In this document: positions 36,730-49,188 of the stretch, one piece after another | How positions within the stretch are numbered: the stretch's first letter is position 1 | Layout: every line of letters begins with the position of its first letter | Assembly: GCA_020912385.1 (NCBI GenBank) | Contig: CP087221.1 | Span: forward strand, 248,001 to 312,000 | From: Neofusicoccum parvum | Lineage: Eukaryota > Ascomycota > Dothideomycetes > Botryosphaeriales > Botryosphaeriaceae | DNA length: 64,000 bases | Reading direction: 5' to 3' | Program-made: the position numbers and the translations under genes | Notes under the pieces: model-generated | Seen by the model: only the letters and a program-made list of their open reading frames with translations | The model's database searches: none | What the model was told of the DNA's origin: nothing

Positions 36730-36995
36730 ATGGACGACGCTACGAAATCGGGTCTGGAGTTAATTAATCAGGGCCAAATGCGGCCTCGCAAAGAGTGTTC
36801 CCCACTTCTCGCCGCGCTTAGGGCCATTTGGAGCCCGCCAAGCTTCTTTTACCCGATGGCAGAAATCTATAGACCACTTTAATATTGTCGGAGCTCGAAC
36901 CCGCCGACTGTTTGGAAACACTGGGCCGTTTGAAACACCCGGCTGCCTGGACTTCGCAATGCGGCCCTCCTATTTTTTGCGGCAAGGCGAGGGAC

Positions 36996-37002
36996 TATAA
37001 AA
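36996..37002 (+). promoter_or_regulatory. TATA box of the xylanase gene
   Basis: A perfect TATAAAA 61 bp before the ATG, followed by a CA-rich leader (AACACCAACACAAACAACAG) ending in a strong initiation context (CCACCATGG). This fits a strongly induced fungal secreted-enzyme gene. Confidence 0.7.
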
Positions 37003-37023
37003 CCAATGCCGCCTGCCGTCTGA

Positions 37024-37786
<763 letters not shown>

Positions 37787-39184
37787 ATGCCTGATTAGCG
37801 GGGTTTGCCACCCATCGCCATACCCGACAGGAAACGAGATTAAGTCGACGGTGCGGCGTGGCGGTGGGAAAAGTTTGCGGAAGAACCTTTCTAGTACATT
37901 TTTATGCGCTTTCATGAAACTTTCGTTGTATATAACTGTCCAGCGTCTTCTCCTTCTGTTAGACGCCTGCAGCGCGTCTCGGGGAGGTTTCGCGGTTCAA
38001 TTGAACTGAATACTTACTGAAACTCAGTTTTTGGATTAGGCGACACATAAGGACACTGTTACTAGTGTGAGTTGACTGCATGTCACTAACCGATCAGTGA
38101 AGGTGCTTCTGAAGGCTTCAATAATGCTGTCTCTCGACAGACTCAAGTGGTTTCGGGGTGCCAATCAAAGTCAATAGGGCAAAGAAAAAGTGCGGGAACT
38201 CAGAAGCGGGAAGCTATGGCATGAGAATGTGGGGGCACATGTCAAATCGGCAGGTATATGACTACTAATGCTTACCGGCGTTAGGGTGCGGGCGTTTGAC
38301 CTACACCTTAGCCTTAGCCGGCCCGGGCCGGACGTATCGTGCCGTCAGGGGCGGGGTCTCGCCTTCTATCATAACCTACCTCTCCCTTGAGCTGAAGATT
38401 GATGATGCATAAATTTTGTTGCTTTTCTTACGATGCTAGGCACATCGTTCTCTGGTGGCTCGATGTTATTGTGCTTAAAATCAAGAGCGTGAAAGATCGC
38501 ATCTCGACCTCCGCTAATAATGCATGCTCCCAATTAGGGAGACTGAGCCGCGATGCGGGGTCCGTCGGGTTTGCGGACAACCAGAGCAGACCACAATCTC
38601 CTTTCTCGCATGTTCGTGGAATTAAGGAGCATTTCTAAATGCCCGTGTGTAGAATATTGTAAAGGGGTTCTTGTTTAGATGTCGACTGTGGGGTTCTCCC
38701 TTTTTACGTGTGGGGTAGTCTTATGGCCACCATCACTGTCTACTTTGGAACATTGGCTTCTTTGTCCCCTCGGAGAGCATCCTCTGCCTTGCTGTAGATG
38801 TTTTGAGTTTTAGATTTAAGCTTATCTATTATTTCGGATCTATCCCGGCCAGCCGGCTACTTCGTTGATCGCGTCCATCTGGTATGTGGTTGCAACCGGC
38901 TCACTCACGAAGACTGATTTTGCTGTCATATACACATCTCACCCCGAAGCTGCGTACTACAAGACATCTCCACCTAGGAAACTTCTCTGTATGTGGGGGA
39001 GGGAATAGATGCGCACTTGCCAACACTTAGGAAACCCCACGAGCCAACCACCCCACATCATGATACAGGCTTTACATATAAGTCCTGGGCCAGCAATACT
39101 ACTCATCCTGCCAGATAAGCTCCGAGATATAATTCAAGCCACACCTTAAAGCAACACCTCTTCATCCTACATCAAGCTCTCCAA
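37787..39184. other. Intergenic region between the xylanase and FAD monooxygenase genes
   Basis: About 1.4 kb of lower GC content in tandem orientation. It holds the xylanase 3' UTR and the next promoter; an ACATATAAGT element near 39073-39082 and a CA/CT-rich leader precede the next ATG. No further gene is seen. Confidence 0.55.
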
Positions 39185-40820
39185 ATGTCCACCAACGCAA
39201 TGCGCCACCCTTCAGGCCCCGATGGCACCGCCCCACCAAACTCCTCCGGGATCAAAGTAATCGTCGTTGGCCTCGGCCTCGGCGGCCTCGCCGCCGCCAT
39301 CGAATGCCACCGCAAAGGCCACACGGTCATTGCCTACGACCGCGTGCCCGAGCTGAAGCCAATCGGCAAGCGCCCTCCTCGCCCATCCCCGCTCCACTCC
39401 CCACCCCTTAAACCACACCAACAGCCCACACCGCTAACCAAACGCCCCCCTCTCAGGCGACTCCATCGGCATCCCCAGCAACGCCGCCCGCGTCGTCTCC
39501 CACTGGGGCGACGGGTCCGTCGACCGCGCCCTCCGCCCGCTCCTCAACCACCCGACCGGCATGAAGATCAACAACGTCTCCGGCGCGTTCCTCGTCGACA
39601 GCCCCCTGAACGCCTACGCCCCCTCCTCCCCCGGCGGCATCGGCGGCTACCCCGCGCACCGCGGCGACCTGGCCGCCGCCTTCTACGCGCACGCGCTCTC
39701 CCTCGGTATCGAGATCCGGCTGGGCCACCGCATCACGTCCTACTTCGAAGACGGCGCCGCGGCCGGCGTCATCGTCGACGGGCAGCGCGTCGCCGCCGAC
39801 GTCGTCGTCGGCGCGGACGGCGTGCACAGCGCCGCGCGCGGCCCCATCACCGGGCAGAACCCCGTGCCGCAGCCGAGCGGGTACGCGATGTTCCGGGCGT
39901 GGTTTGACGGCGCGGCGTGCAAGGCGGATGAGGGGGCGAGGTGGATTTTCGACGGGACGGGCGAGGACGAGGATGCGTGCGAGGTGTTCATCGGGGAGGA
40001 CTGTCATGTTATGGTTGGGACGGGGAAGGGGGGGAGGGAGGTGTTTTGGATGTGCACGCACAAGGTGAGTGGCTTGCAGGTGCTCCTTTCCACTTGGGGG
40101 TTTCTTGTTTTTTGCGAGGGAGTTCCGGCGGTTTGCTGACGTGTGGTGGCCCGCAGGACGAGCGCGGCGTCGGGGAGTCGTGGTCGCAGCCGGCGGATAT
40201 CGAGGACATGCTCGAGTACATCAAGGATTGGCCGGTACGGGCGAAGATAGAGCCAATCGTGCGGATGACGCCGAAGGACAAGGTCATCGACTTCCAGCTG
40301 CTCTGGCGCGATCCGCTCGAGCGGTGGGTGTCGGAGGGCGGGAGGATGATGCTCATTGGCGATGCTGCGCATCCATTTCTGCCAACATCTGGACAGGGCG
40401 CTGGGCAGGCGATTGAGGACGCCGCGGTCCTGGCGATTGCGCTGGAGCTGGCTGGGAAGGAGAATGTGCCTTTGGCTTTACGCGCGACTGAGAAGATGCG
40501 GTATATCTCCGAGTTCCTTGTTCGTTATGGAGGAAGTGAAGACTGACACCATGCGCAGCTACCGACGCGCCACCATCATGCAACGCAGCGGAATCGAGAC
40601 ACGAGATGCATGGCATAAGACGGACTGGGAAGCCGCTGCGAAAGACCCAAGCCTGGTCGCCATGCCTCGGCCGAAGTGGATATACGGCCACGACTGCCAG
40701 TCGCATACGTATGAGGAGTTCGAAAATGTTGTGGAGGCCCTCAAGTCTGGCAAGGAATATATCCCCAAGAATATTCCTGCAGAAGGCACGTACCATCGCA
40801 GCCATGACTTCGAGGGATAA
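39185..40820 (+). CDS. FAD-dependent monooxygenase (salicylate-hydroxylase-like)
   Basis: The 464-residue protein is a class A flavoprotein monooxygenase that would hydroxylate an aromatic or polyketide-like substrate with FAD, NAD(P)H and oxygen. Exons are 39185-39365, 39457-40064, 40157-40500 and 40559-40820. The dinucleotide-binding GLGLGG is at 29-34, the second FAD motif is ADVVVGADGVHS, and the third is LIGDAAHPFLPTSGQGAGQAIEDA. The first intron uses a GC donor (GCAAGC) and ends CTCAG with a CTAAC branch point; only this splicing joins LKPIG to DSIGIPSNAAR in the family register. The C-terminal YRRATIMQRSG segment is typical of the fungal salicylate-hydroxylase-like group. No signal peptide. 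The substrate is unknown. Confidence 0.9.
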
Positions 40821-42028
40821 GGAGCTAGAGAGCATAGCACCATGGAAGTGTACATCACCGTACCGAGCCTTGAGACTTGGGTTCAACACGCTATTTCCTT
40901 GCTCTTAGATCTTTTTGAAAGCTGTTTCCGAATCCGAGATAGCTGTGGAATGGATAAGCTTATTTCTGCCCTCAATCTTTACTTCCCATCGACTAGTGAT
41001 TTTCTGCTTAGCCACACGGCGCAGGGGCCTTGTCGATAGCTTGGCTATATGAGGTGCCTAGCTGCACGTCTTGGAAAGGGCTTGGCGAATTCTCTTCCCG
41101 CTGGGTGAAAGGCCCAATGCATGGGAGGGGAATGTATTCTCGGATCCGAGAGCCGTGGTATCCCAACGTCTTTGAGGAACGTGGGAAGCAATAAAGAGCT
41201 GAGCATACCCTGAGCCGGGCAGGAACCGAAACGATGACGTACCCACCCCGAAGCTGATGCCGCTCGCTGTTCTGCACTAGAGCCGGCGCAATCGTGGGTG
41301 GCAGCTGGCATTCTTCGCAGTAACGCGGATTCGAGGCTCATATAGATGGAACTGTCGCAACCGCTCTGGCTCGGCTGGAGACTCTAGTTCTCTGATCGAG
41401 GTGGGGGATCGACCAGGAAATAAAAGGGAAATAACCTTCATGACCGTTAGGGGACGAGGAAGATCGTGGTTCGACTGGAAAAGTTAGAGTATTGATTGAG
41501 TTAGGCGAGAAAGTGAGAAGCGAACGCAAATCCAAAAAGCCCCAGGGATGCCGGCCGGGAGGCGGAACTGTGCGGCTGCAGAAAAAAGGATAGCGATGCA
41601 TTGGGATCTATGTGGGTATCTAGTCAGACTTCTATCCAATCCGCCATAACTCCCGAGTCCTACTGTACATTTGTTTCGCTGTAGTAATGAGGATGTGCAA
41701 CGAGTCGCTATTTCCAAGCCTATTCGTGCTCGCCATTTCCCTGTCGAGCTCTTCCAGTATCCTTTCCTTTCCAGAAAAGTATGTCTAAGCTCGGCGTTTC
41801 AAACGCGAATGCAGGGCTGGCTCAGCAAAGAGCCAGATCAGCGGTCGTGCTCCGGCTCTGATTTCATGTTGCCGCTGCCGCTCAGTCGCTGGAGAGCTCA
41901 ATCGCGGAAATGACCGAGGAGAATGCGACGTTTAACAGAAGCTATGTGTAGCGGTTGCTAGCTGGCCTATCATGGCTGGTGATGGGAGCCGGGTAATGAA
42001 GAGGGTTAACATCTTCTTTCCGTTTCGC
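40821..42028. other. Intergenic region (converging 3' ends)
   Basis: About 1.2 kb between convergent genes. Short open frames without domains; no RNA gene or repeat recognised. Confidence 0.6.
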
Positions 42029-43739
42029 TCATTTTGGCGAAGAGAATTTCTCCCATTTGAACGGATGGAACATTCCTGGAGGCAAGCAGGCATCCTTCCT
42101 GAGGAAATCTGTCCATACGTGTTGTGGATAATGATCATATCCCTCGCGTGGCCACCACCACGTCAGCTTCTCCAGGGTCTTGTGTGCGGCGCCTTCCCAA
42201 TTGTACTGGCTGTCCGGACCGCCTCCGAGGTTCTCCGGGCCTCCAGAATTGAAAAGCCAGTCGATCATCTTGTCGTTCTCTGTTCCATTGAAGTAGACTG
42301 GGTGCTGCACGTGGACGGCCTTGAACTTATGGTGGAAGGCCATCGTTTCCATGGTAGCTTCCGACGCCATCCAGAACCCGTATTCCTGCTGGAGTTTGTG
42401 GACTGCGTCGAGCAGGCGTTTCGATGTTCTGGTCATGGCGACAGGTGCGGCAAAATGAGGGAGCTTCTTGGCCTTTATTTGGAGCGGATCGTTGTGTACC
42501 ATGCCGCGGAAGAGCCAGAAGTCAGTTGTGCGGACATCGACGATGGGAGCAAGGGTAATGAGATCGGCCTCCTCTCCCACACCCCAATTCTTGCCGTGCT
42601 CACGGACTTCAGCAGCACGCTTATCGTTCCAGAGCGTCTCGTTCATGAGCATCCAGAGATCGTGCCACGAGCCCTGTAGGCTCGGAATGTACCATGCGGA
42701 GTTCATGTTGGTGAGATAGAGCCGGGGCTGCTCTCTGGCCCAGGCAGCCATGCGCTCGAATGCTTGCAGGTGAGGGGCGGTTGCGCGCCAGTCCATTTCG
42801 AATTGCCAAAAATAGTCGAAGTCGGGGGCAACGACTTGCGCAAAAAGCTCCAAAGCCTGGTAAGCTTGGTGGATGTAGCTGCGAGTCTGTTAGCGACTTG
42901 AAACCAAAGTCAGAGCATGCCGACAAACCTGTGGTTAGGCACTTCAGGATACCACTCTTTGAGCATGTTCTCGTTCCAAAGATAGGCCATGCCACGAAAT
43001 TCCTCGGGCACGTGTTTGCGGAGCACACGGTTGTAGGCCTCGGGGTCCAAGAAGATACGCTGCTTCAGATCCTTCACCTGGACCAGGATGAAGAGTTCAT
43101 ACTGGCCTCCGGACTCCAGAGCAAGTTCGACGATCATGGACCTGATGTACGCAGTGACGTCGCCCGCCCAGTTGAAATTGTCCGAGGTCCTCATGACGAC
43201 GGCGGTTCGAGGCGCCGGCTTCTTCACGTCCTTTTTCGCGGGCTGGGTGGTCAGGTAGCGCTGGGGAGGCTTATCGGGGAGGCGGAAGCGCTTGCGCGGC
43301 TCGGCCTGGCTAGGCAGGAGGCCGTTCCTCACAGCACACTCATGCTGCTCCTTTTTCCAGTCGCGGCGAGCCCAAATCGACTGGCCGTCGGTCTTCTGCT
43401 CGTGCGGGTCGAAGCCGTAGGGCGCGAGACGCGTGGACGCATTGTAGCAGTGGTCGTAGCTGTCGAGGAGACTGGGGAGGCCGAACAGGTGGCGCAGTGC
43501 TTGTGAGAGGTCAGCGAGGCGTCACACGGCATGGAGGAGGGCGCGGGTGGGAACGCACTCTGGTTGTCGGTATGGGTCGGGACCTTGGCACGCTGGGCGC
43601 GCTGCTGCAGCTCGGGCTCGAGGAGGCAGGTCTTGAGGGCCCTCCGGCGGTGCAGCGACTGGCCGGGCGAGGCGCTGAAGAAGAAGAAGAGGCACAGGCA
43701 CAGGACGGCGAGGAGGACGGTGGACGAGCGCCGCGCCAT
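42029..43739 (-). CDS. DUF3405 family protein (probable Golgi-resident glycosyltransferase-like protein)
   Basis: The product has 533 residues from minus-strand exons 43739-43559, 43499-42929 and 42878-42029. It starts with a short basic end and one hydrophobic helix (about 7-24, VLLAVLCLCLFFFFSA), the layout of a type II Golgi or ER protein. The body is the fungal DUF3405 domain: LPSLLDSYDHCYNASTRLAP, RTAVVMRTSDNFNWAGDVTA, FDYFWQFEMDWR and ATMETMAFHHKFKAVHVQHP. The biochemical role of DUF3405 proteins is not established; the aromatic, Asp-rich segment after the first third resembles a glycosyltransferase core, which is inference. Splice joins are in frame (phase 1, then phase 2) with clean AG acceptors. 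It diverges from the lactonase-like gene with 844 bp between the ATG codons. Confidence 0.88.
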
Positions 43740-44583
43740 GGTGAGCAGCGGACGTGGATGGATCGAGTTTCAGCGGCGGGCGGCGGGGAGGAGCAGGAGG
43801 TCTTTCGCAGCGGACGGAGCGCGCCCTTGCAGCTGGCTGCAGGCCCGAAGTATGCGACTCAGCCGGGCATTGGACATGATCCAGCGGCGTCGTAAGTGCA
43901 GATTAACGGGCCAGGTGGACGGCGGCACGAATAGCTATCGGCGGTGCCAGGGGACGCCGCGATCGAAACGAGATCCGTGCCAAGCAAGTTTCAACCGGCG
44001 CAGCGCGCTCTTCAACGCGGAACGCTAGCACTGCCACCCCAGGCCCCGTCAATCATTTCTCGCGCTTTTTGCGCGCAAACCACCGCCGCCGCCAGCAGTC
44101 CTCGCGGTGACGTGCTTACGCGCGGATGCGGAATGCGGCTGCCTCGGCGCCCCGCTTTCCGCCCCAGCCGACAGCCCTACCGCCGCGCATGCGGCTGCCC
44201 GGCGGCGCGTCGTGCATTTGTCAGTGCCTCGAAGCCCCAGAGCCGCGCTGCAGGCCTGCCACCACCAGCATTTGCCGATGAGAGACTCCATGCGGCCGCA
44301 TCCCCACATCTTCCATCCTGGCCTCGCGTGAGGGCGAGCGATTGGCGAGATGAGCCCACAAGACCCGCTCGCCACGTCGCCGTGCCCGCTGCTGCTCCTG
44401 TCGACCCCGCGCCGCCAGAGAACTCAGCTTCCATAATCGAGGAATTGTTCCTGCAGTCTTTGCCGCATTACTAACCACCCTCGTGCTGCGTGAAGCCATT
44501 CAAAAGCTGTGCCCGTGCCTCTTGCCGTCCTTGCTCAGTCAACATCAAGTCATCCAGCAGCCTCCTAAGCTCTGTCTTCTGCC
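43740..44583. other. Divergent intergenic region between the DUF3405 and lactonase-like genes
   Basis: About 840 bp, GC-rich in its middle, holding two promoters. Overlapping open frames on both strands arise from the base composition. No further feature is recognised. Confidence 0.55.
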
Positions 44584-45578
44584 ATGGCAACCTCTCTCGA
44601 CACTCTCATCCAAGCTCCAGAGGTGGGTGCTCTCCCCGACTCCAATGGTTTGGCTAACACAATTGACAGGGCACTAAACTATGGGTATGCCCCCAGGGGA
44701 TCCAATTCCGTCTTTCCTGCTCACTGACACCCCCCCAGCTCCTCCATCTCGGAGATATGGAGGCCGATGAAGGCTGGTTCAAGCGTGGCGTTCGTTGCTC
44801 TACCCATTTTCTTGCCTGCAGATATTGAATTCATCAGGGTGGCACCACTCTTGCATCCAATCCCAGAGCTCTGTCAGAACGCCGAGAACTGGTTGTTATC
44901 TCGGCTCTGATTGAGCATCCTACCGAGGGTCTCATCCTCTTCGAGACCGGCTCCGGCAAGAACCACCCGGAGAATTGGGGCGCGCCTCTGAACGACATCT
45001 TCGCCCAAGTCAACTACCATCCGGATCAAGAGCTCGACGCGCAGATTGCCCGAACAGGCCACAAAATTTCCGACGTCAAGGCGGTCATCATGGGCCATCT
45101 CCATCTTGATCACGCTGGAGGCCTTGACTATTTCCGCGGCACGGACGTGCCGATCTACGTCCATGAGCAGGAACTCAAGCACGCCTTCTACAGCGTCGCC
45201 AACAAATCTGACCTTGGAGTCTACCTTCCCCAGAATCTCGGCTTCGACTTGAACTGGAAAGGCTTCCATGGCGATTTTCTTGAAATCGCACAGGGCTTGA
45301 CTATTCGCCACTCACCAGGTCACACCCCTGGTCTCTGCATTCTTCAAGTAAATCTCAAGGACTCAGGAACCTGGATTTTCACGACGGATCAGTACCATGT
45401 CTATGAGAATTTTGAGGCAGACCATCCGCAGGGCTGGTTGGCGCGTGATCATGACGATTGGGTCAGGAGTCACCAGATGATCCGAATGTTGGCAAAGAGG
45501 ACCAACGCGAAGCTGGTATTTGGTCATTGCAAGGATACTTTCAATAAGTACAAGCAGGCACCTCACGCATATATTTAG
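44584..45578 (+). CDS. Metallo-beta-lactamase fold hydrolase, N-acyl homoserine lactonase-like
   Basis: The 281-residue model uses exons 44584-44622, 44670-44684, 44739-44789 and 44838-45578. The zinc-binding motif HLHLDH is at 122-127, with downstream metal ligands in the RHSPGHTPG segment and the TTDQYHVYENF region, as in AhlD/AttM-type lactonases, which open the lactone ring of acyl-homoserine lactones. The N-terminal GGGTTLASNP and LIEHPTEGLILFETG match that group. Exon 2 is only 15 nt, and the donor of the third intron is a weak GTTCGT; both were chosen because they give the family sequence WFKRGGGTTLASNP. Fungal members exist, but their true substrates are mostly untested, so quorum-signal cleavage is inference. 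No signal peptide; probably cytosolic. Confidence 0.85.
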
Positions 45579-46805
45579 AACTTTCGAGAGACTTTGGTTT
45601 AGTCCTTTACCATTCCAATTCGACGGTCTTTATGTAGGCGAGAGCTTTGTTGAGCACGCTCGGCGTTTAGCGTATCCTCGTTCGGCCCGTGACTCTAAAG
45701 CTCACTCGCACATTATCTGATTTTCCTTGGTCACAATGTACCATACATCTTGGAACTACAGCTTGAGTTTGCAACCGAGTGCGTAGGGTTGTGGCCAGTC
45801 GAACTGGTAGTCGGATCAGGGACCAGAGTATCTACGTAGAGCGGTCCAATTCCGTCTATATGTACCACCAAGGCTACGTGGTCCAGTTGGGATATGGTCT
45901 GAACTAGTATATAAATGATCAATCCAAGGTTTCCAGCCAATCGCTAGTCGTGGCCAAAGGGGCCCGCACTGAACCGCTATTTGGCAGAAGATCCAACTCT
46001 CGTTAAGAACGCAACTTTTTCTATGAGAACACCCTAAAATATACCAGACTGCGGTCAGGGTGAGCTGGGTGGTGGTCAGGCCGGACTGGGTTACAGACTA
46101 CCAGACTGAACGGTGCATCTCGGGTTGCGGAGATAAACACTATGGCTCAACATTGCTAATCGAATGGCAACCTCTAATTCTTTGGGTGTGGATACATTGG
46201 CTTACGAATGCACTGTGTAAAAGCAGGAAGCTTCCCGCACAAGGACAGACGGTGTACAGCATGGGAGGCTCTGGTCAAGCGGGTCTGCTGCCAGATTAGG
46301 AATAGACCATCTGTTCGCGTTGTACACTCATAAATTCCGCTTGATTACCAACCTACAGACCTGGAAGATAGGCTAGGCCGCAGTAAAAATTCGGCGCAAC
46401 TCTTATGAGACGAATTGGGAGTCGTCAAATATTCGCGGGGCCAATGCAAATTTATGGAGCACCGTCGAAGACAAGGCAGACAGACGGCATTAGCCAGAGA
46501 TCTTTACAAACTCGCGAGAATCATCACGAAATCAAAATAGCACGAGATCCTCGTGCACGGCTATCAGGTTTCACCGTAGGTATGATGAAAAAACAAAAAC
46601 CCTTCGTCACAGCCCTGTAGCCCTGCGCGTTCCGGACCGGTCGTGATCCAAGCTCCCTCGGACCCCTGCAACAAAAACGTCATATCGCTCGACTCGTGCA
46701 TGTGGGGAGCTCACCACCAAACGCCGCGCCAAAGATGCAACAACCTCTCGCCACGACTGCATGCTCCGCACCATCCACGGCTTCGCACCGCTACGAGGAC
46801 CCATC
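45579..46805. other. Intergenic region between the lactonase-like and fructosamine-kinase genes
   Basis: About 1.2 kb in tandem orientation, AT-richer than the flanking genes. No gene or RNA is recognisable. An in-frame ATG at 46761 lies just upstream of the chosen start of the next gene. Confidence 0.55.
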
Positions 46806-47870
46806 ATGAAGCTCGATGCCGCCGTCGCCCAAGCCATTGGCGTAGACCCGTCTGCCGCCAGCGTCTCGTCCGCCGGCGGTGGGGGCATGTCATCGGCTTC
46901 GACGTCTAAGATCACAGCGAAGATGCCCGACGGCAGCGAGAAGCAGTTCTTCATGAAAACTGGCAAGGGCGACGAAGCAGCCATCATGTTCGAAGGTTGC
47001 ATCCATCCCCCGCGCAACACCTCAGCCCTGCACCGTTCCCACTGACACCATCACTCAGGCGAGCACGCCTCCCTCAACGCCCTGCACGACGCCGTCGACT
47101 CCCTCTGCCCCAAATCCTTCGGCTGGGGCCAATTCTCCTCCTCGCCCTCGACCTCCTTCCTCGTCACCGACTATCTGCACCTGACCTCGCGCCTCTCGCG
47201 CACCTCGTCGACCGCGCCCTCCCTCGCCGCCAAGCTCGCCGCGCTCCACACCACGCCCGCCCCCACCCCGCCGGGCTACGACAAGCCGCAGTTCGGCTTC
47301 CCGGCGACGACGTGCTGCGGCGATACGCCGCAAGACAACGCCTACAAGCCGAGCTGGGCGGACTTCTACGCGGAGAACCGGCTGCGGTTCATCCTGCGGC
47401 GGTCGGAGCGGTCCAACGGCGCGGACGCGGAGCTGCGCGAACTGGTGACGCGGACGGCCGACGAGGTGGTGCCGCGGCTGCTCGGCGACGCGCACCTCGG
47501 CGGCGGCGCCGGCGTCACGCCCGTCGTCGTGCACGGCGACCTGTGGAGCGGCAACGCGTCGAGCGGCAGGATCGGCAGCCCGGACGCCGAGGTGCAGGAG
47601 GTGGTGTACGACCCCAGCGCGTGCTACGCGCACAGCGAGTACGAGCTGGGGATCATGAAGATGTTTGGAGGGTTTGGCGGGCCGTTTTTGAAGGAGTATC
47701 ATCGGCTGTGTCCGAAGACGGAGCCGGTCGAGGAGTATGAGGATCGGGTGGCGTTGTATGAGCTGTATCACCACTTGAACCATCACGCGCTGTTTGGTGG
47801 GGGGTATAAATCGGGTGCGGTGAGTATTATGAGGTCGTTGCTGAGGAAGTATGGGGGAAGTAAGGCTTAG
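46806..47870 (+). CDS. Fructosamine/ketosamine-3-kinase family protein
   Basis: The family phosphorylates sugar-derived adducts on lysines (fructosamine or ribulosamine), which destabilises them and so repairs glycated proteins. Exons are 46806-46995 and 47059-47870, giving 333 residues. The N-lobe has FFMKTGKGDEAAIMFEGEHASLNAL with the nucleotide-binding Lys and Glu. The C-lobe has the catalytic HGDLWSGN at 222-229 and the metal-binding Asp in VVYDPSACYAHSEYELG. The start at 46806 (MKLDAAVAQAIG) was preferred because fungal homologues begin in this way; an in-frame ATG at 46761 would add 15 residues. The intron is 63 nt with a GTTGCA donor and a CTCAG acceptor. A canonical DPA is DPS here, a mild change. 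Confidence 0.9.
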
Positions 47871-49188
47871 GTGCTTTTCCTCGAGTAATGGTTGTTGAAT
47901 ACCCTTTAGTGAAATTTTAATGTCAAAGCCGATAATAGTCTGTATGTTCGCGACGAATGCTCGTCGGTAAATGCCAAGAGGACCCAAGGACATTACTCCA
48001 AGAGTGTTATTGGCGTTCCTAGTTTGCACCATTAAGACTTATACTAACTATGCCTCACTTTAGTTGTCTGAGACGTCGAGATCACTTTCAGGGTTAGCTG
48101 TAGGCTTCAAGGTTGGTTCGGAAGGTATTGTAATAAGCGCATAACTTTAAGGGTGGTTAAAGCATTCGTTCATGTAGATTCGGCGTTTTTCCACTTGGCA
48201 TTTGGTCTTAGCGAATACTACAAGCGCCCATGTGTGAAGAGTACGTTCTAGTTGCAGCTTTTCATGCAGTGACCACGTAGGGGAACTTCCAGGGGAAAAT
48301 GCAGGAGATAGATCCTGCAGCGAAAACACATCGTGCGTCTTCCTGAACATGGGGTAAGCGTGTTCACGGCATGACAAAACAAGCTGTGATTTGAGGAAAA
48401 AGGTTGGTAGCTGTTTTGCTTGGCCGCAGCGGGCAGGGGGCATGAAAAGAAGCGGATTGGCCCCGCCGTAGAGCCGCACTATACACAGGCGTGGAAATAG
48501 AGACTCGGTTTCATCTCTTTCAGCTGCGGGTCCATCAACGCGTGTGATTGCACGTCTTGCGTGATGGACGTGGGACACTGCATGTCAGACGGCCAATGGC
48601 CCGACGAGCGAGTGAGGACGATGCACGCGAGAACAGTTGAGTCAGTCAGTGGGCGGACGTTGGCAGATGGGGGTCAGGGGCCGAAACGAGGCGCTGGCCG
48701 GCGATGTACGATGCGGACGTTGGCGGGTGTCAAGGGCTGGAGTTGAGGCGACGGGCGGGCGTTCGGGCGACGCGGATCGGCGCTGGCCACTGGGTAGAGT
48801 GAGGCTCGCACCTGACGGCGCGCCTGTGCGCGCGGGTGTCGGGGGCGCGTGCGCTGGACCATGACCGCATCAGCACCCATCACCACCACCGAGACACGTC
48901 GCGGCGCAGGCTGCGGGCTGCTACGTGGAGCGCGGTCGCGTGAAAAACAGGGAACGGCCATGGCGAGGCTCCGGGAACGTGCAGGCCCAGCGGCGGGCCG
49001 GGGCTGCCGCCTGTCGCAGCGCAGCGCCGCGGGTGCCAGCCTGTCGCCTCGTCCAGCCACCATCCCAGCCTCCGCCGACCACGCCTGCGCATATATCGCC
49101 GCGCGCCAGAAGGCATTCCCCAAGCTCCACCCGCGATGCCATCGCGCACCATACCCACATTCCTCGCCGCCAGACCGTCACGCGCGAC
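47871..49188. other. Intergenic region between the fructosamine-kinase and DUF3433 genes
   Basis: About 1.3 kb in tandem orientation, moderately AT-rich at the left and very GC-rich from about 48600. Overlapping open frames at the right are explained by composition. No other feature is recognised. Confidence 0.55.

Noticed and set aside
36880..36930. Inverted B-box-like sequence near 36893
   Set aside because: The rest of a tRNA cannot be found on the minus strand; it lies in the xylanase promoter.
48147..48578. 143-codon minus-strand frame
   Set aside because: No domain, no coding-like composition, isolated in intergenic DNA.
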